The position numbers and the translations under genes are program-made. The notes beneath the pieces are model-generated. The model was not told the origin of the DNA and made no database searches. It saw only the letters and a program-made list of their open reading frames with translations. Below are positions 33,337 through 41,012 of a stretch of 64,000 nucleotides of DNA, one piece after another. This stretch comes from Streptomyces sp. NRRL S-340 (lineage in GTDB: Bacteria > Actinomycetota > Actinomycetes > Streptomycetales > Streptomycetaceae). How positions within the stretch are numbered: position 1 is the first letter of the stretch; the number at the start of each line of letters is the position of its first letter. The DNA lies in assembly GCF_000720185.1 (NCBI RefSeq), contig NZ_JOIY01000008.1, forward strand, positions 62,001 through 126,000. The letters run 5' to 3'.

Positions 33337-33655
33337 TCACAGCCGGCGTTCGGCCGCTTCGACGCTGTCTCCGCCGCTCGGTGTCGAACGCGACCGCGGC
33401 CTTCGGCGCAGAGCGCCGGACCAGGTTCACGACCTGCTCGAAGAGCGGCAGGAGGGGCTCCGGCTTGCGAATCCCGCCGCCGATGACGACGACGTCCCAC
33501 TCGCGTTCGGACAGCGCCGCGATGACCGTGGGCTCGGCCGGCCCGTCCAATGGGATCAGCGCCATGGAGGCATCGACGGCACGGGCACCGAAACGCGCCA
33601 GCTCCTGGTCGAGGCCCGCGCGGACGGCGCCCTCCCCACCGTCACCCCCGTCGCG
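33337..33655 (-). pseudogene. 5'-truncated and frameshifted hypothetical gene
   Basis: On the reverse strand: AGLDQELARFGARAVDASMA, IPLDGPAEPTVIAALSEREW, DVVVIGGGIRKPEPLLPLFE, QVVNLVRRSAPKAAVAF. This is the C-terminal part of a conserved actinobacterial protein of unknown function. After AFDT the natural ending (PSGGDSVEAAERRL then stop at 33337) is in another frame, so a one-base indel lies near 33384. The 5' part is absent beyond ~33655, where it meets the head of a divergent truncated gene. Confidence 0.55.
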
Positions 33656-34060
33656 TCACCGGACTGGCGCGGCAGCGACTGCGACCAGGTCGCGTGGGCC
33701 GTGGAGAGGGCCGGGACTCGGATCATCCGCTGCGGGGACACCAGGTGGCACGGCAACTGATGGCAGATCGCCCGCGACCACGGCCCGTTCGACGGGGCGT
33801 TCCTGCCCGTCAACGGTGTGATCGCCAGGTTCGAGGGCTACGAGGCGAACGTGCCCGGCACGCCGACGCCCGAGCAGGCGGCGGAGGCGGTGGCTCTCGG
33901 CGCCTCCACCGCCTGCGCGATCCACTACGCGCTGTTCGACAACCCTCCGGCGCACGTGGAACAGTCAGACATGGCTGAGCGCTTCGCCCACGCCGCCTGG
34001 GAGCGGGGCATCACACCTCACCTCGTGGCCGACGGTGAGACCGTACCGCTGGACCACTGA
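33563..34060 (+). pseudogene. Decayed metallo-β-lactamase-fold hydrolase
   Basis: A forward frame reads as the C-terminal ~165 residues of an MBL-fold hydrolase: ETRQLLVEARADGALPTVTP, DQVAWAVERAGTRIIRCGDT, RWHGN, then an in-frame TGA at 33758-33760, WQIARDHGPFDGAFLPVNGV, IARFEGYEANVPGT, and TACAIHYALF. Relatives have GNWWQ where the TGA now stands. The N-terminal half with the HxHxDH zinc motif is missing. It abuts the truncated reverse-strand gene head to head; their 5' ends overlap in sequence, so the exact join is uncertain. Confidence 0.6.
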
Positions 34061-34106
34061 CTGCTGGACCACTGAATCCTGGTCGCTCGGTCCGCCTCCT
34101 GCCGGT

Positions 34107-35027
34107 TCACAGTGCGATCACGACTTTGCCGTGGACATGCCTCTCGGCCTGCATCGTCACGGCTTCGCGGATCTGCTCGACCGGGAAGGTCGCCGCGATC
34201 GGCACCGTGATCTCGCCGGAACGGATCGCGCCGACGATCCGTTCCAGGGCGCCCGGACCCGCGTCGAGGGCGCCCGCCTTGTGCACACCGGGCGGCGGGG
34301 CGGGGCCGTCGGCCACGACGGAGATCCGCTCGGGTGCCACGCCGAGCTTCAGCGCGGTCTCCGCCGCCTCCCTTCCGAACAGGTCGGTTGCGGCGGTGAT
34401 CCCCTCGGGCGCCAGCGCCCGCACCCGGTCCGCCAGGCCAGGACCGTACGCCACGGGTTCGGCGCCGAGCCCGCGCAGGAATCCGAACGTGCGCTCGGAG
34501 GCGGTGCCGAGCACCCGGGCGCCCGCACGCTTCGCCAGCTGCACGGCGAAGATGCCCACGCCACCCGCAGCCCCGCCGATCAGGACGGTGTCCCCGGCGC
34601 GGAGCCCGGTCGCGGCGAGCGCGGCGGAGGCCGTCAGACCGGACACCGGAAGCGTGGCCGCCACCTCGTCGCCGATTTCCTCCGGGGTGGGCCACAGGTG
34701 TGCCGTGGGCGTCTTGACCAGCACGAAATCGGCGACGGACCGGCCGATCGCAGCTCCGAACACCCGGTCGCCGGCCGCGAATCCCGTGGCTTCGGCGCCC
34801 ACCTCGTCCACCACACCGGCGAAGTCGCTGCCGAACCCGGCCGGCAGACTGATGCCGAACCGCGCCGCCATGTCGGGCTGAGTGGAGATCTGCCAGTCCA
34901 TCGGGTTCAGCCCGGCGGCCGTGACCCGGACCCGGACCTCGTCCGGCGCGGCGTGCGGTTCGGGTATCTCCTGCACTTCGAGTACTTCGGGACCGCCAAA
35001 TCGCCTGTAACGGACAGCTTTGCTCAT
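34107..35027 (-). CDS. NADP-dependent MDR oxidoreductase
   Basis: A 306-residue quinone-oxidoreductase-type MDR enzyme: MSKAVRYRRFGGPEVLEVQE, LNPMDWQIS, FGSDFAGVVDEVG, VSGLTASAALAATGL, nucleotide motif VLIGGAAGGVGIFAVQLA, and the ending EAVTMQAERHVHGKVVI. No zinc ligands. The start is the ATG behind AGGAGAGG. Divergent from a TetR gene with repeated GGGACTTGGTC-type sequences between, so probably repressed by it. Likely detoxifies electrophilic carbonyls or quinones. Confidence 0.9.
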   Translation of the reverse strand: MSKAVRYRRFGGPEVLEVQEIPEPHAAPDEVRVRVTAAGLNPMDWQISTQPDMAARFGISLPAGFGSDFAGVVDEVGAEATGFAAGDRVFGAAIGRSVADFVLVKTPTAHLWPTPEEIGDEVAATLPVSGLTASAALAATGLRAGDTVLIGGAAGGVGIFAVQLAKRAGARVLGTASERTFGFLRGLGAEPVAYGPGLADRVRALAPEGITAATDLFGREAAETALKLGVAPERISVVADGPAPPPGVHKAGALDAGPGALERIVGAIRSGEITVPIAATFPVEQIREAVTMQAERHVHGKVVIAL

Positions 35028-35051
35028 CGGTGACCTCTCCTGGTCAGTGAT

Positions 35052-35097
35052 GGGACTTGGTCTCATCGACCGTACACCAGTGATGGGACCAAGTCCC
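35052..35097. promoter_or_regulatory. Candidate TetR operators
   Basis: GGGACTTGGTC at 35052-35062 and its exact inverse GACCAAGTCCC at 35087-35097; the second sits in a GGGAC-CAA-GTCCC palindrome. TGATGGGAC occurs twice as a direct repeat and TGGTCCCAT again at the tetR start. The sites lie between the divergent MDR and tetR genes. Confidence 0.6.
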
Positions 35098-35110
35098 GTA
35101 CACTGGTCCC

Positions 35111-35683
35111 ATGGCTCGCTGGCAACCCGACGCACCAGGACGACTCGCCGCCGCCGCCCTCGACCTCTTCGAGGAGCAGGGCTACGAGAACACGACCGTG
35201 ATCGAGATCGCGGAGCGCGCGGGGCTCACCAAGAGCACGTTCTTCCGGTACTTCCCGGACAAGCGCGAGGTGCTCTTCGGCCGGGGCACGGTGACGGGGC
35301 TGCTCGTCGAAGGGATCGCCTCGGCGCCGCCCACGGCCGGGCCGCTCGACACCGTGGCGGACGCCCTCGACGCGCTCGGCCGGACGTTCTTCACCCACGA
35401 CCGCCGCGAGTTCAGCGGCCGGCGCCAGGCCGTGCTGAACGCCCATACGGAACTGCGTGAACGCGAAGCCCTGAAGAGGATCGACCTCACCGCCTCGATG
35501 ATCGAGGCCCTCAACCGCCGCGGAGTCCCGAGCCTGAGCGCGCGCGTGGCCGCGAATCTGGGCACCCTCGTCTGGGAGATCGCCTACGACCGGTGGATCG
35601 ACACCGACAACACCGAGGGCTTCGGCCGGCTGGCACGCCAAGCGCTCGCCGAAGTGCGCGCGGCCGGCGCCCTGGGCTACTAG
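35111..35683 (+). CDS. TetR-family repressor
   Basis: A 190-residue regulator with a standard N-terminal domain: GRLAAAALDLFEEQGYENTT, then VIEIAERAGLTKSTFFRYFP and DKREVLF. The C-terminal domain resembles the MftR-like type. Leader of 16 bp or less to the operator palindromes; control of the divergent MDR reductase is likely. No clear ribosome site; the ATG overlaps a TGGTCCCAT repeat, so it may be translated from a short or leaderless mRNA. Confidence 0.9.
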   Translation: MARWQPDAPGRLAAAALDLFEEQGYENTTVIEIAERAGLTKSTFFRYFPDKREVLFGRGTVTGLLVEGIASAPPTAGPLDTVADALDALGRTFFTHDRREFSGRRQAVLNAHTELREREALKRIDLTASMIEALNRRGVPSLSARVAANLGTLVWEIAYDRWIDTDNTEGFGRLARQALAEVRAAGALGY

Positions 35684-35769
35684 GGTCCGTTTTCAGAGAT
35701 CATCCAGGTGGTGGATCATGGCGCCGAGGTACGTCGGCACCGGGCCCGGCCGACCACGACGAGTGCCGC

Positions 35770-35937
35770 TCAGAGCTGCGAACAAAAGTGGGTTCCGGTC
35801 AGCGGGCGGTGTCCGGTGCGTGCGATCGCAAGGCGCCGGAAGGTTCTTGTAGCGGAGCTACCAGGGCCTTCTGGCAACGCGGCGAGGGCGCGTGCCGGGC
35901 GCCGCCCGCCGGGGCCCACTTTTGTTCGCAGCTCTCA
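35770..35937 (-). mobile_element. MITE-like element, full copy D (162 bp plus TCA duplication)
   Basis: Core 35773-35934 is the same length as copy A but inverted. The terminal repeats are perfect over 19 bp (GAGCTGCGAACAAAAGTGG and complement). The TCA duplication is at 35770-35772 and 35935-35937; the right TCA is also the stop codon of the reverse-strand XRE gene, which the insertion therefore preserved. The internal hairpin is present with a few mismatches. Confidence 0.9.
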
Positions 35938-36867
35938 GTCCCGTCGTACCAGGAACCGCTGGTCCGCGGAGTCCGCGCACCCCCGCTCCGACGCCTCCGC
36001 CCCCTCCCGCGAGTCGGCGAGCCCGACGCACCGGCCGCTGCCGACCACACGGAACCGGAACCCGTCGCCGAGCGGTTGGAGCCGGAAGAGCGTGCCCTGG
36101 GCGCAGTCGTTGCGGGGTTCCAGCATCCCCTTGACCGGGCCGGTGTTCAGGACCGTGAGGCAGCCCTTGCCCTCCTGCGGGTGGTGCCACTGGATGCGGT
36201 ACAGGTTCTCGCCGGCCGGTTCGAGATACGTCCGCGGGACGGTCGCCCGCCCGCAGGGGAGCTGGACTGCGACGGCGTTCGCGTAGGCGCCCGCGCGGTC
36301 GCGGCCGTCCGTGAGGCAGAACTCCGGCGTACGGGCGGGCCGGATGGTGACCCAGCCGCCGAGAGCCGCCGCGCGCTCGTCGCCGGAACTGCCGTCACCT
36401 CCTTCCGGCAGCAGCCACCACAAACCCAGGACGAGCAGCGGCACAACGCACAGGGCGACGAGGCCGGCGGTAGCGACGTGGCGCCACGGTGAGGACGGAA
36501 GCCGTCTCGGCGGAGTCAACTCCGCGTCCCGTCGGCCCGGTTCACTCTCCACCGGCGTCGGCCGCGCGGGCCGCCCCTGCTCGACCGTCCCCGAGGCGAT
36601 CCGCTCCCGCGCGTCCTGCCACAGCCCCACCCGCTCACCGTCCCCGCACGCCCTGACGAACGCGGCGAGCACATCGGGCCGGGGCAGATTCGTCCGCCCC
36701 AGGACGTCCGCCAGCGTGCTGCGTGCCAACGTGTCCCCGTTGCGCGCGGCCTTCACCTCCAACTCGCGGTAGGTCAGACCGGAACGTTCCTTGAGCCGTC
36801 GCATCGACTCGACGAAGCCGACCGGGTCCCGGGCGTCGTACGGCGACAGATCCCCCAGGCTGCTCAT
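35935..36867 (-). CDS. XRE-type HTH membrane protein with ricin-like sensor domain
   Basis: A 310-residue protein with a cytoplasmic helix-turn-helix (FVESMRRLKERSGLTYRELE; LARSTLADVLGRTNLPRPDV), a linker, one transmembrane helix (TAGLVALCVVPLLVLGLWWL), then an extracytoplasmic domain of ~150 residues with Cys pairs resembling a ricin-B β-trefoil (CLTVLNTG, NDCAQGTLFRLQPLG, SGRCVGLADS). A one-component, membrane-bound regulator design that may sense carbohydrate outside. The start was set at the ATG preceded by AGGA; upstream ATGs are possible. The stop codon doubles as a mobile-element target. Confidence 0.82.
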   Translation of the reverse strand: MSSLGDLSPYDARDPVGFVESMRRLKERSGLTYRELEVKAARNGDTLARSTLADVLGRTNLPRPDVLAAFVRACGDGERVGLWQDARERIASGTVEQGRPARPTPVESEPGRRDAELTPPRRLPSSPWRHVATAGLVALCVVPLLVLGLWWLLPEGGDGSSGDERAAALGGWVTIRPARTPEFCLTDGRDRAGAYANAVAVQLPCGRATVPRTYLEPAGENLYRIQWHHPQEGKGCLTVLNTGPVKGMLEPRNDCAQGTLFRLQPLGDGFRFRVVGSGRCVGLADSREGAEASERGCADSADQRFLVRRD

Positions 36868-37099
36868 GGACGTCATCCTGCTGTGCCCCCGCAAGCGGGG
36901 ACAACACAGGATCCCGCCATGTCCTGCCGTCCGGGTCCGTCCCGGACAACCCTCTGACCAGCACGGACAACCGCCCCTTGTCCGGGACGGCCGAAGCCTC
37001 TTGCCTCCCGGTGCCGCCGATCAGCAGTCTCGATGACGCCCCGGCCGGCAGCGAGCCGGACCGGGCACCATCCACCGACCACGAACGAGGAGCATTCGC

Positions 37100-37408
37100 A
37101 TGCGCATCCGTCGACTCATGGCGACCGCCGGTCTCGGTACGGCCCTCGCCCTCGGCGCCACCGCCTTCCCCGCGGCAGCCGCCCCCACCGTGACCGGCTC
37201 CTACCCGTCCTCCTGCAGCGGCTGGACCGACTGGTACGCCGGCCACGGCCGCGGACACCTCAACTGCGCCGGCGCCGGACGCGACATCAGGGTCACGGTC
37301 GAGTGCGGCGGCGGTGTCGCCAAACGCAGTGCCATCGGCTACGAGTACGCCAAGGCCGAATGCCCCCGGGGTCTCGGCGCAACCGGTCTGAGCGGACGGT
37401 TCGTCTAG
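37100..37408 (+). CDS. Small secreted cysteine-containing protein
   Basis: A 102-residue protein with a clear Sec signal peptide (RRLMATAGLGTALALGATAF, cleavage after AAA), then a ~73-residue mature part with four cysteines (SSCSGW, LNCAG, VECGGG, AECPRG) likely in two disulphides. GAGGAG precedes the ATG. No known enzyme motif; similar to many short streptomycete secreted proteins of unknown role. Followed by a hairpin. Confidence 0.75.
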   Translation: MRIRRLMATAGLGTALALGATAFPAAAAPTVTGSYPSSCSGWTDWYAGHGRGHLNCAGAGRDIRVTVECGGGVAKRSAIGYEYAKAECPRGLGATGLSGRFV

Positions 37409-37429
37409 GCCCGAGCCGGCCCGCGCCGA

Positions 37430-37460
37430 GGGCGGCCGCGGCGAGAGGCCGGGGCCGCCC
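37430..37460 (+). terminator. Hairpin after the small secreted protein
   Basis: An 8-bp stem GGGCGGCC/GGCCGCCC with a 15-nt loop, 21 bp after the stop. The remaining ~200 bp before the lipoprotein gene show no gene. Confidence 0.5.
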
Positions 37461-37667
37461 TTCCCGCGCTCGTGGGAATACTCGGCTGCCGGCCGTCGGC
37501 CGTCCCTCGACGGTGACCGGTTGCTACTCGCGTCGAGGCGCGGCCGGAGCCGGGACCAGGGGTGAGTGCGCGGGTGGGGCGTGTAGGCGCTGCCCTGCCC
37601 TGCGGGAGCGGGGCAGCCCCCCGGGGCGATTACGGATCGCTGGCAACCGTTGCGTAGGGTGATCGTC

Positions 37668-38303
37668 ATGAGATTGAGGATTGTCATCACCCTGGGTGTG
37701 GCCGGGCTGCTGGCCACGGGATGCGGCGGGAAGTCGGATCCGAGCGCCGCTGACGCCAAGGCGTCGGCGTCGGCGCCCGCCCCGGCAGCGATGGCGCAGA
37801 AGCTGACGCGACCGGCCGCGAGCCCCGAGCTGGAGCCGTCCCCCTCGCCCGCCGGCAGCGCACCCTTCTCCGAACAACTCGCCTACGAACTGCGCGCCAA
37901 GACGCTGAAAATGGCTGGTGCTCCGGGCAGGACGACCGCTCAGTGCCCGAAGAAGACGGGGGCGAAGAAGGGCACGAAGGTCACGTGCACCACCACCTAC
38001 GAGGGCCTGGGGATTCGGTGGGAGGTGACCCTCGGCGACAAGGCCCCCTGGTCGGCCACCGGTGACTATGTGTCCTACGAGGCCACCCCCAGCACGGGGA
38101 TCCTCACCCGGGACGGCGTGGCGCGGGTCCTCTACGGCAACTTCGGTCCCGAGTACGTGCTGTGCAACGACATTCCCGAGGCCGTGCTCGCGCCGTTGAA
38201 CGCCCCGTCCAGGTACAGCTGCGAGCCGGTCGGCAAGGGCAAGAAGCCGACCGGCCACGGGACTCCGGTCCGTGCCACCGAAGGAGGCCCTCGCGCCTAC
38301 TGA
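37668..38303 (+). CDS. Lipoprotein with DUF4333-like domain
   Basis: A 211-residue exported lipoprotein. The signal ends in the lipobox LLATGC (Cys at residue ~19). A disordered Ala/Ser/Pro-rich spacer follows, then a ~90-residue domain with CPKKTGAKKGTKVTCTTTYE and a late CNDI...YSCEPV pair. This resembles the small Cys-pair DUF4333 fold of mycobacterial and streptomycete lipoproteins. Function unknown; probably anchored on the outer face of the membrane. Confidence 0.78.
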   Translation: MRLRIVITLGVAGLLATGCGGKSDPSAADAKASASAPAPAAMAQKLTRPAASPELEPSPSPAGSAPFSEQLAYELRAKTLKMAGAPGRTTAQCPKKTGAKKGTKVTCTTTYEGLGIRWEVTLGDKAPWSATGDYVSYEATPSTGILTRDGVARVLYGNFGPEYVLCNDIPEAVLAPLNAPSRYSCEPVGKGKKPTGHGTPVRATEGGPRAY

Positions 38304-38428
38304 CCGGCCTTCCTCCCCCTGAGCCGGCCGGGGACGACCGGGGCCCGAACTCCCGGAGTCGGTGGCGGCCGCCGGACGAACCTCAGCCTCCGGCCGTGCG
38401 GTGACATGTGTCGCGTCCCCCGACGAGC

Positions 38429-39067
38429 TCACGCAGCCGGTCGAGGACGGCCTGGTCCGCGGTGATGCCGGGCAGCCCCGGCACAGTGTTTCTCCAGGCG
38501 CCGCACTGCCGTCCACCTCTCCTCGGCAACTGCCTCTCGAATTGGGCACGTTGTGGGAGGCATCTCCTGCCACCGTTTCCGGAGACGCCCGGTGAGCCAG
38601 TCGGGCAGCGGGGCCACCGGCACATCACGTACGACCAGGTACGGCAGGCCGCCCACGACGGAGCCGGGCCCGACCAGGTACCCGCCGCTCCGGCGGCCGG
38701 GGCCCCGGACGTCGATCCGGGGGCCGAGCGGCGACTGCGGTCCGGAGAAGCTGCCGATGGTGCAGTCCGCCGGCACCCGGAAGTACATGTGCAGTCCGCC
38801 GTGAGGCGTGGAGACGGTGAAGGTGCTCGGCCAGTCCTTCATGCCGCTGGACGGGTCGTCCAGGTCCAGGGCCACGACTCGTGAGGCGCGGCAGCCGACG
38901 CCCACGTTCCCGCCGTCGGCGAGCAGTCGAGGGAGTTCGTCCTGGTCCAGGGTGGTGCGCTGCTGCCACCCGGGTGCCGGGACTGCGCTGCCGGCGGGAA
39001 GGGGGAACAGGGCCAGGCCCCGGTCCATCGCCCGTGCGGCGGCGGTGATGCCGGCCGCCGGGGTCAC
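38429..39067 (-). CDS. Small bifunctional DNA primase/polymerase-domain protein, possibly frameshifted
   Basis: A 212-residue protein carrying only the prim-pol N-terminal domain (plasmid and phage replication type): AARAMDRGLALFPLPAGSAV, VGVGCRASRVVALDLDD with the catalytic DLD, TPHGGLHMYF, GPRIDVRGPGRRSGGYLVGP with the SGGYLV motif. The last ~25 residues lose normal character; another frame over the same bases (GITADQAVLDRLRELVGG, stop at 38383) looks more protein-like. A base loss near 38480-38500 is therefore possible. Overlaps the upstream small gene by 4 bp. It lacks a helicase, so it is not a complete replicase; may be a remnant or an accessory factor. Confidence 0.7.
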   Translation of the reverse strand: MTPAAGITAAARAMDRGLALFPLPAGSAVPAPGWQQRTTLDQDELPRLLADGGNVGVGCRASRVVALDLDDPSSGMKDWPSTFTVSTPHGGLHMYFRVPADCTIGSFSGPQSPLGPRIDVRGPGRRSGGYLVGPGSVVGGLPYLVVRDVPVAPLPDWLTGRLRKRWQEMPPTTCPIREAVAEERWTAVRRLEKHCAGAARHHRGPGRPRPAA

Positions 39068-39363
39068 GACGCCTCGTCCTCGGTATCGTCGTAGTAGCAG
39101 ACGCAGGTGCCGTAGGGGCCGCCGTCGTCACTTCCGCACTCCGGGCAGGGGGTGGGGTCGTACTCCTCGTAGTAGCTGCGACGGTTCGCTGCCATGACGT
39201 CGGCAGCCTCCCAGTACGTGGTGACGTCCGGAAACACGGCGAGGAGGAAGCACAGGCTCTCGCGGTCCTCGGACTCCAGGAGCGCGATGGCGTCAGTGTG
39301 TTTCACGCCATAGCGGGCCTTGAGGGCGGCGAGGGCCTTCTTGCGTGCGTGGTTCCGCGGCAT
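39064..39363 (-). CDS. Small protein with zinc-ribbon-like tail
   Basis: A 99-residue protein: basic N-terminus MPRNHARKKALAALKARYGV, a helical KHTDAIALLESEDRESLCFL, and a C-terminal CPECG...CVCYY cluster with four Cys that could bind zinc, followed by an acidic tail. It precedes the prim-pol gene with an ATGA overlap, so the two are co-translated. This pair is typical of streptomycete accessory DNA. Function unknown; the basic start and Cys cluster suggest nucleic-acid binding. Confidence 0.65.
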   Translation of the reverse strand: MPRNHARKKALAALKARYGVKHTDAIALLESEDRESLCFLLAVFPDVTTYWEAADVMAANRRSYYEEYDPTPCPECGSDDGGPYGTCVCYYDDTEDEAS

Positions 39364-39817
39364 CTCAAGCTCTTTCCTGCGGCGATGGCGATCCCAGACT
39401 CACCGGCCGCTGAAGAGCGAGGCCAGCGAAGTGAAATGGTGGCGATGGCTCGGCGCGGAGCACCTTTGGCGTGCGCGTTCGGTCTGGGCCGAACGCACCG
39501 GGCCACGAGCCGGGCCCACGGTCATGCGACCGCAGGCCTGACTTTAACGCATCGAGACCCAGGGTGCGATCCGTACGGAGATCAAGGGGCCGTGGTCCGG
39601 GGAGCGGCGGTGCACGCCCGTGGAGGCCGAGGGCCTGCCGGCCGAGGCGGTGGCCAGGGCGCGCAGGAGACCGTCCAGGACCGCCCGCGCCCGCGAGGAC
39701 CCCGCAAGCACCCCTTCCCCCGTCCGTCCGCCGCGAGCGCCTCGGCGGGGCGCCTGGCGGGTGCCGCTCGGCGGAACCCCCGGCCGGGCCGGGACCGGCT
39801 CCGGTTCCGGCTCCGGA
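39364..39817. other. No gene recognised
   Basis: A 454-bp gap between the zinc-ribbon gene start and the SDR stop. No frame with a ribosome site and normal codon bias was found on either strand. Some Gly/Ser-coding simple sequence (GGCTCCGGTTCC) is present near 39790-39820. Confidence 0.5.
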
Positions 39818-40612
39818 TCAGGGGAGGATCGAGTCGACGTAGCCGCCGTCGACGCGCACGGCGCCCCCGGTGGTGGCGGAGGCGTAGGGGGAGGCGAGGT
39901 AGACGACCAGGTGGGCGATCTCCTCGGGCTCGATGAGGCGTTGCAGCAGGGACTGCGGACGGTACTTGACCATGAACTCGTGCTGCGCCTGCTCCCAGGG
40001 CAGCGCGTCGCCGACGAGTTCGCGGACGAACGATTCGACGCCGCCGGTGCGGGTCGGACCGGCGATGACGGAGTTGACGGTGACACCGGTCCCGGCGGCG
40101 TCCTTGGCGAACCCGCGGCTGACGGCCAGCAGCGAGGTCTTCGTCATGCCGTAGTGGATCATCTCGGCGGGGATGGCCACGGCCGAGTCGCTGGCGAGGT
40201 TGAGGACGCGCCCCCAGCCGCGCTCCTTCATACCGGGCAGGTAGGCGCGGATGAGCCGGACGGCGGAGAGCACGTTGACCTCGAAGTAGCGGCGCCACTC
40301 GTCGTCGTCGATCTCCAGTGGCGGGGCGGCGCCGAAGATGCCGAGGTTGTTGACGAGGATGTCGGCCCTCGGCACGGCCTCCAGTACGGCGGCGGCGCCC
40401 TGCCGCGTCGCCAGGTCGCCCACGGCGCCGGTGACGTCGTCGCTGCCGGAGTCGGCACGTACCGTCCGGACGGCCTCGGCGACGCGCTCCTCGCCGCGTC
40501 CGTTGACGGCGACGCGGGCTCCCGCGCGGGCCAGGCCGGTGGCGATGGCCTGGCCGATGCCCTGGGTGGAGCCGGTGACCAGAGCGGTACGGCCGGAGAG
40601 ATCGATCTGCAT
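39818..40612 (-). CDS. SDR-family oxidoreductase
   Basis: A 264-residue classical short-chain dehydrogenase: cofactor motif ALVTGSTQGIGQAIA, DILVNNLGIFG, catalytic LNLASDSAVAIPAEMIHYGMTK (Ser, Tyr, Lys), and the C-terminal LASPYASATTGGAVRVDGGY. The start is the ATG preceded by GAGGGG. Probably reduces or oxidises a small alcohol or ketone; substrate unknown. Single gene. Confidence 0.9.
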   Translation of the reverse strand: MQIDLSGRTALVTGSTQGIGQAIATGLARAGARVAVNGRGEERVAEAVRTVRADSGSDDVTGAVGDLATRQGAAAVLEAVPRADILVNNLGIFGAAPPLEIDDDEWRRYFEVNVLSAVRLIRAYLPGMKERGWGRVLNLASDSAVAIPAEMIHYGMTKTSLLAVSRGFAKDAAGTGVTVNSVIAGPTRTGGVESFVRELVGDALPWEQAQHEFMVKYRPQSLLQRLIEPEEIAHLVVYLASPYASATTGGAVRVDGGYVDSILP

Positions 40613-41012
40613 GACGGGTTCCCCTCGTCGACGTGGCGGAATTTCCGCGGCGATTCCCGGCATCCCCGGTACCCGGTCCGTCCGAGGTGGACACACCGGA
40701 TACTCCAGGGGCTCCTGGGGGCGGCTACGACGCCGGGGCCCGGTCGGCTTTCGGGTGTGCGGTCGGTTCAGGGTGCCCCGAGCGTCCTGCCGGCGGGCCG
40801 CCCACGATCAAGCCGGACCTGGGAAGGGTCGCAGCACCTTGGAACGGAGCAGGAGCCCCGTTCGATGCCGCCTGCTGCGCCGCCCGTTCCTCCCGGCCGC
40901 TGCGTCCGTTCCGGCCGTCTGCCGTGCCCCGGACACGAACCCCGGACACGACGGCCCCGGCCGGGCGATGCCGGCCGGGGTCCCAGGTGGTGTTCTGACG
41001 GTCCCGACGGGA
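40613..41012. other. Gap holding a terminator
   Basis: A 400-bp gap between the SDR start and the end of the large FG-GAP gene. Apart from the hairpin at 40955-40980, no gene or clear promoter was recognised. Confidence 0.5.
40955..40980 (-). terminator. Terminator of the FG-GAP gene
   Basis: A perfect 10-bp GC stem CCCCGGCCGG/CCGGCCGGGG with a 6-nt loop, 33 bp beyond the stop of the reverse-strand gene at 41013. Confidence 0.75.
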
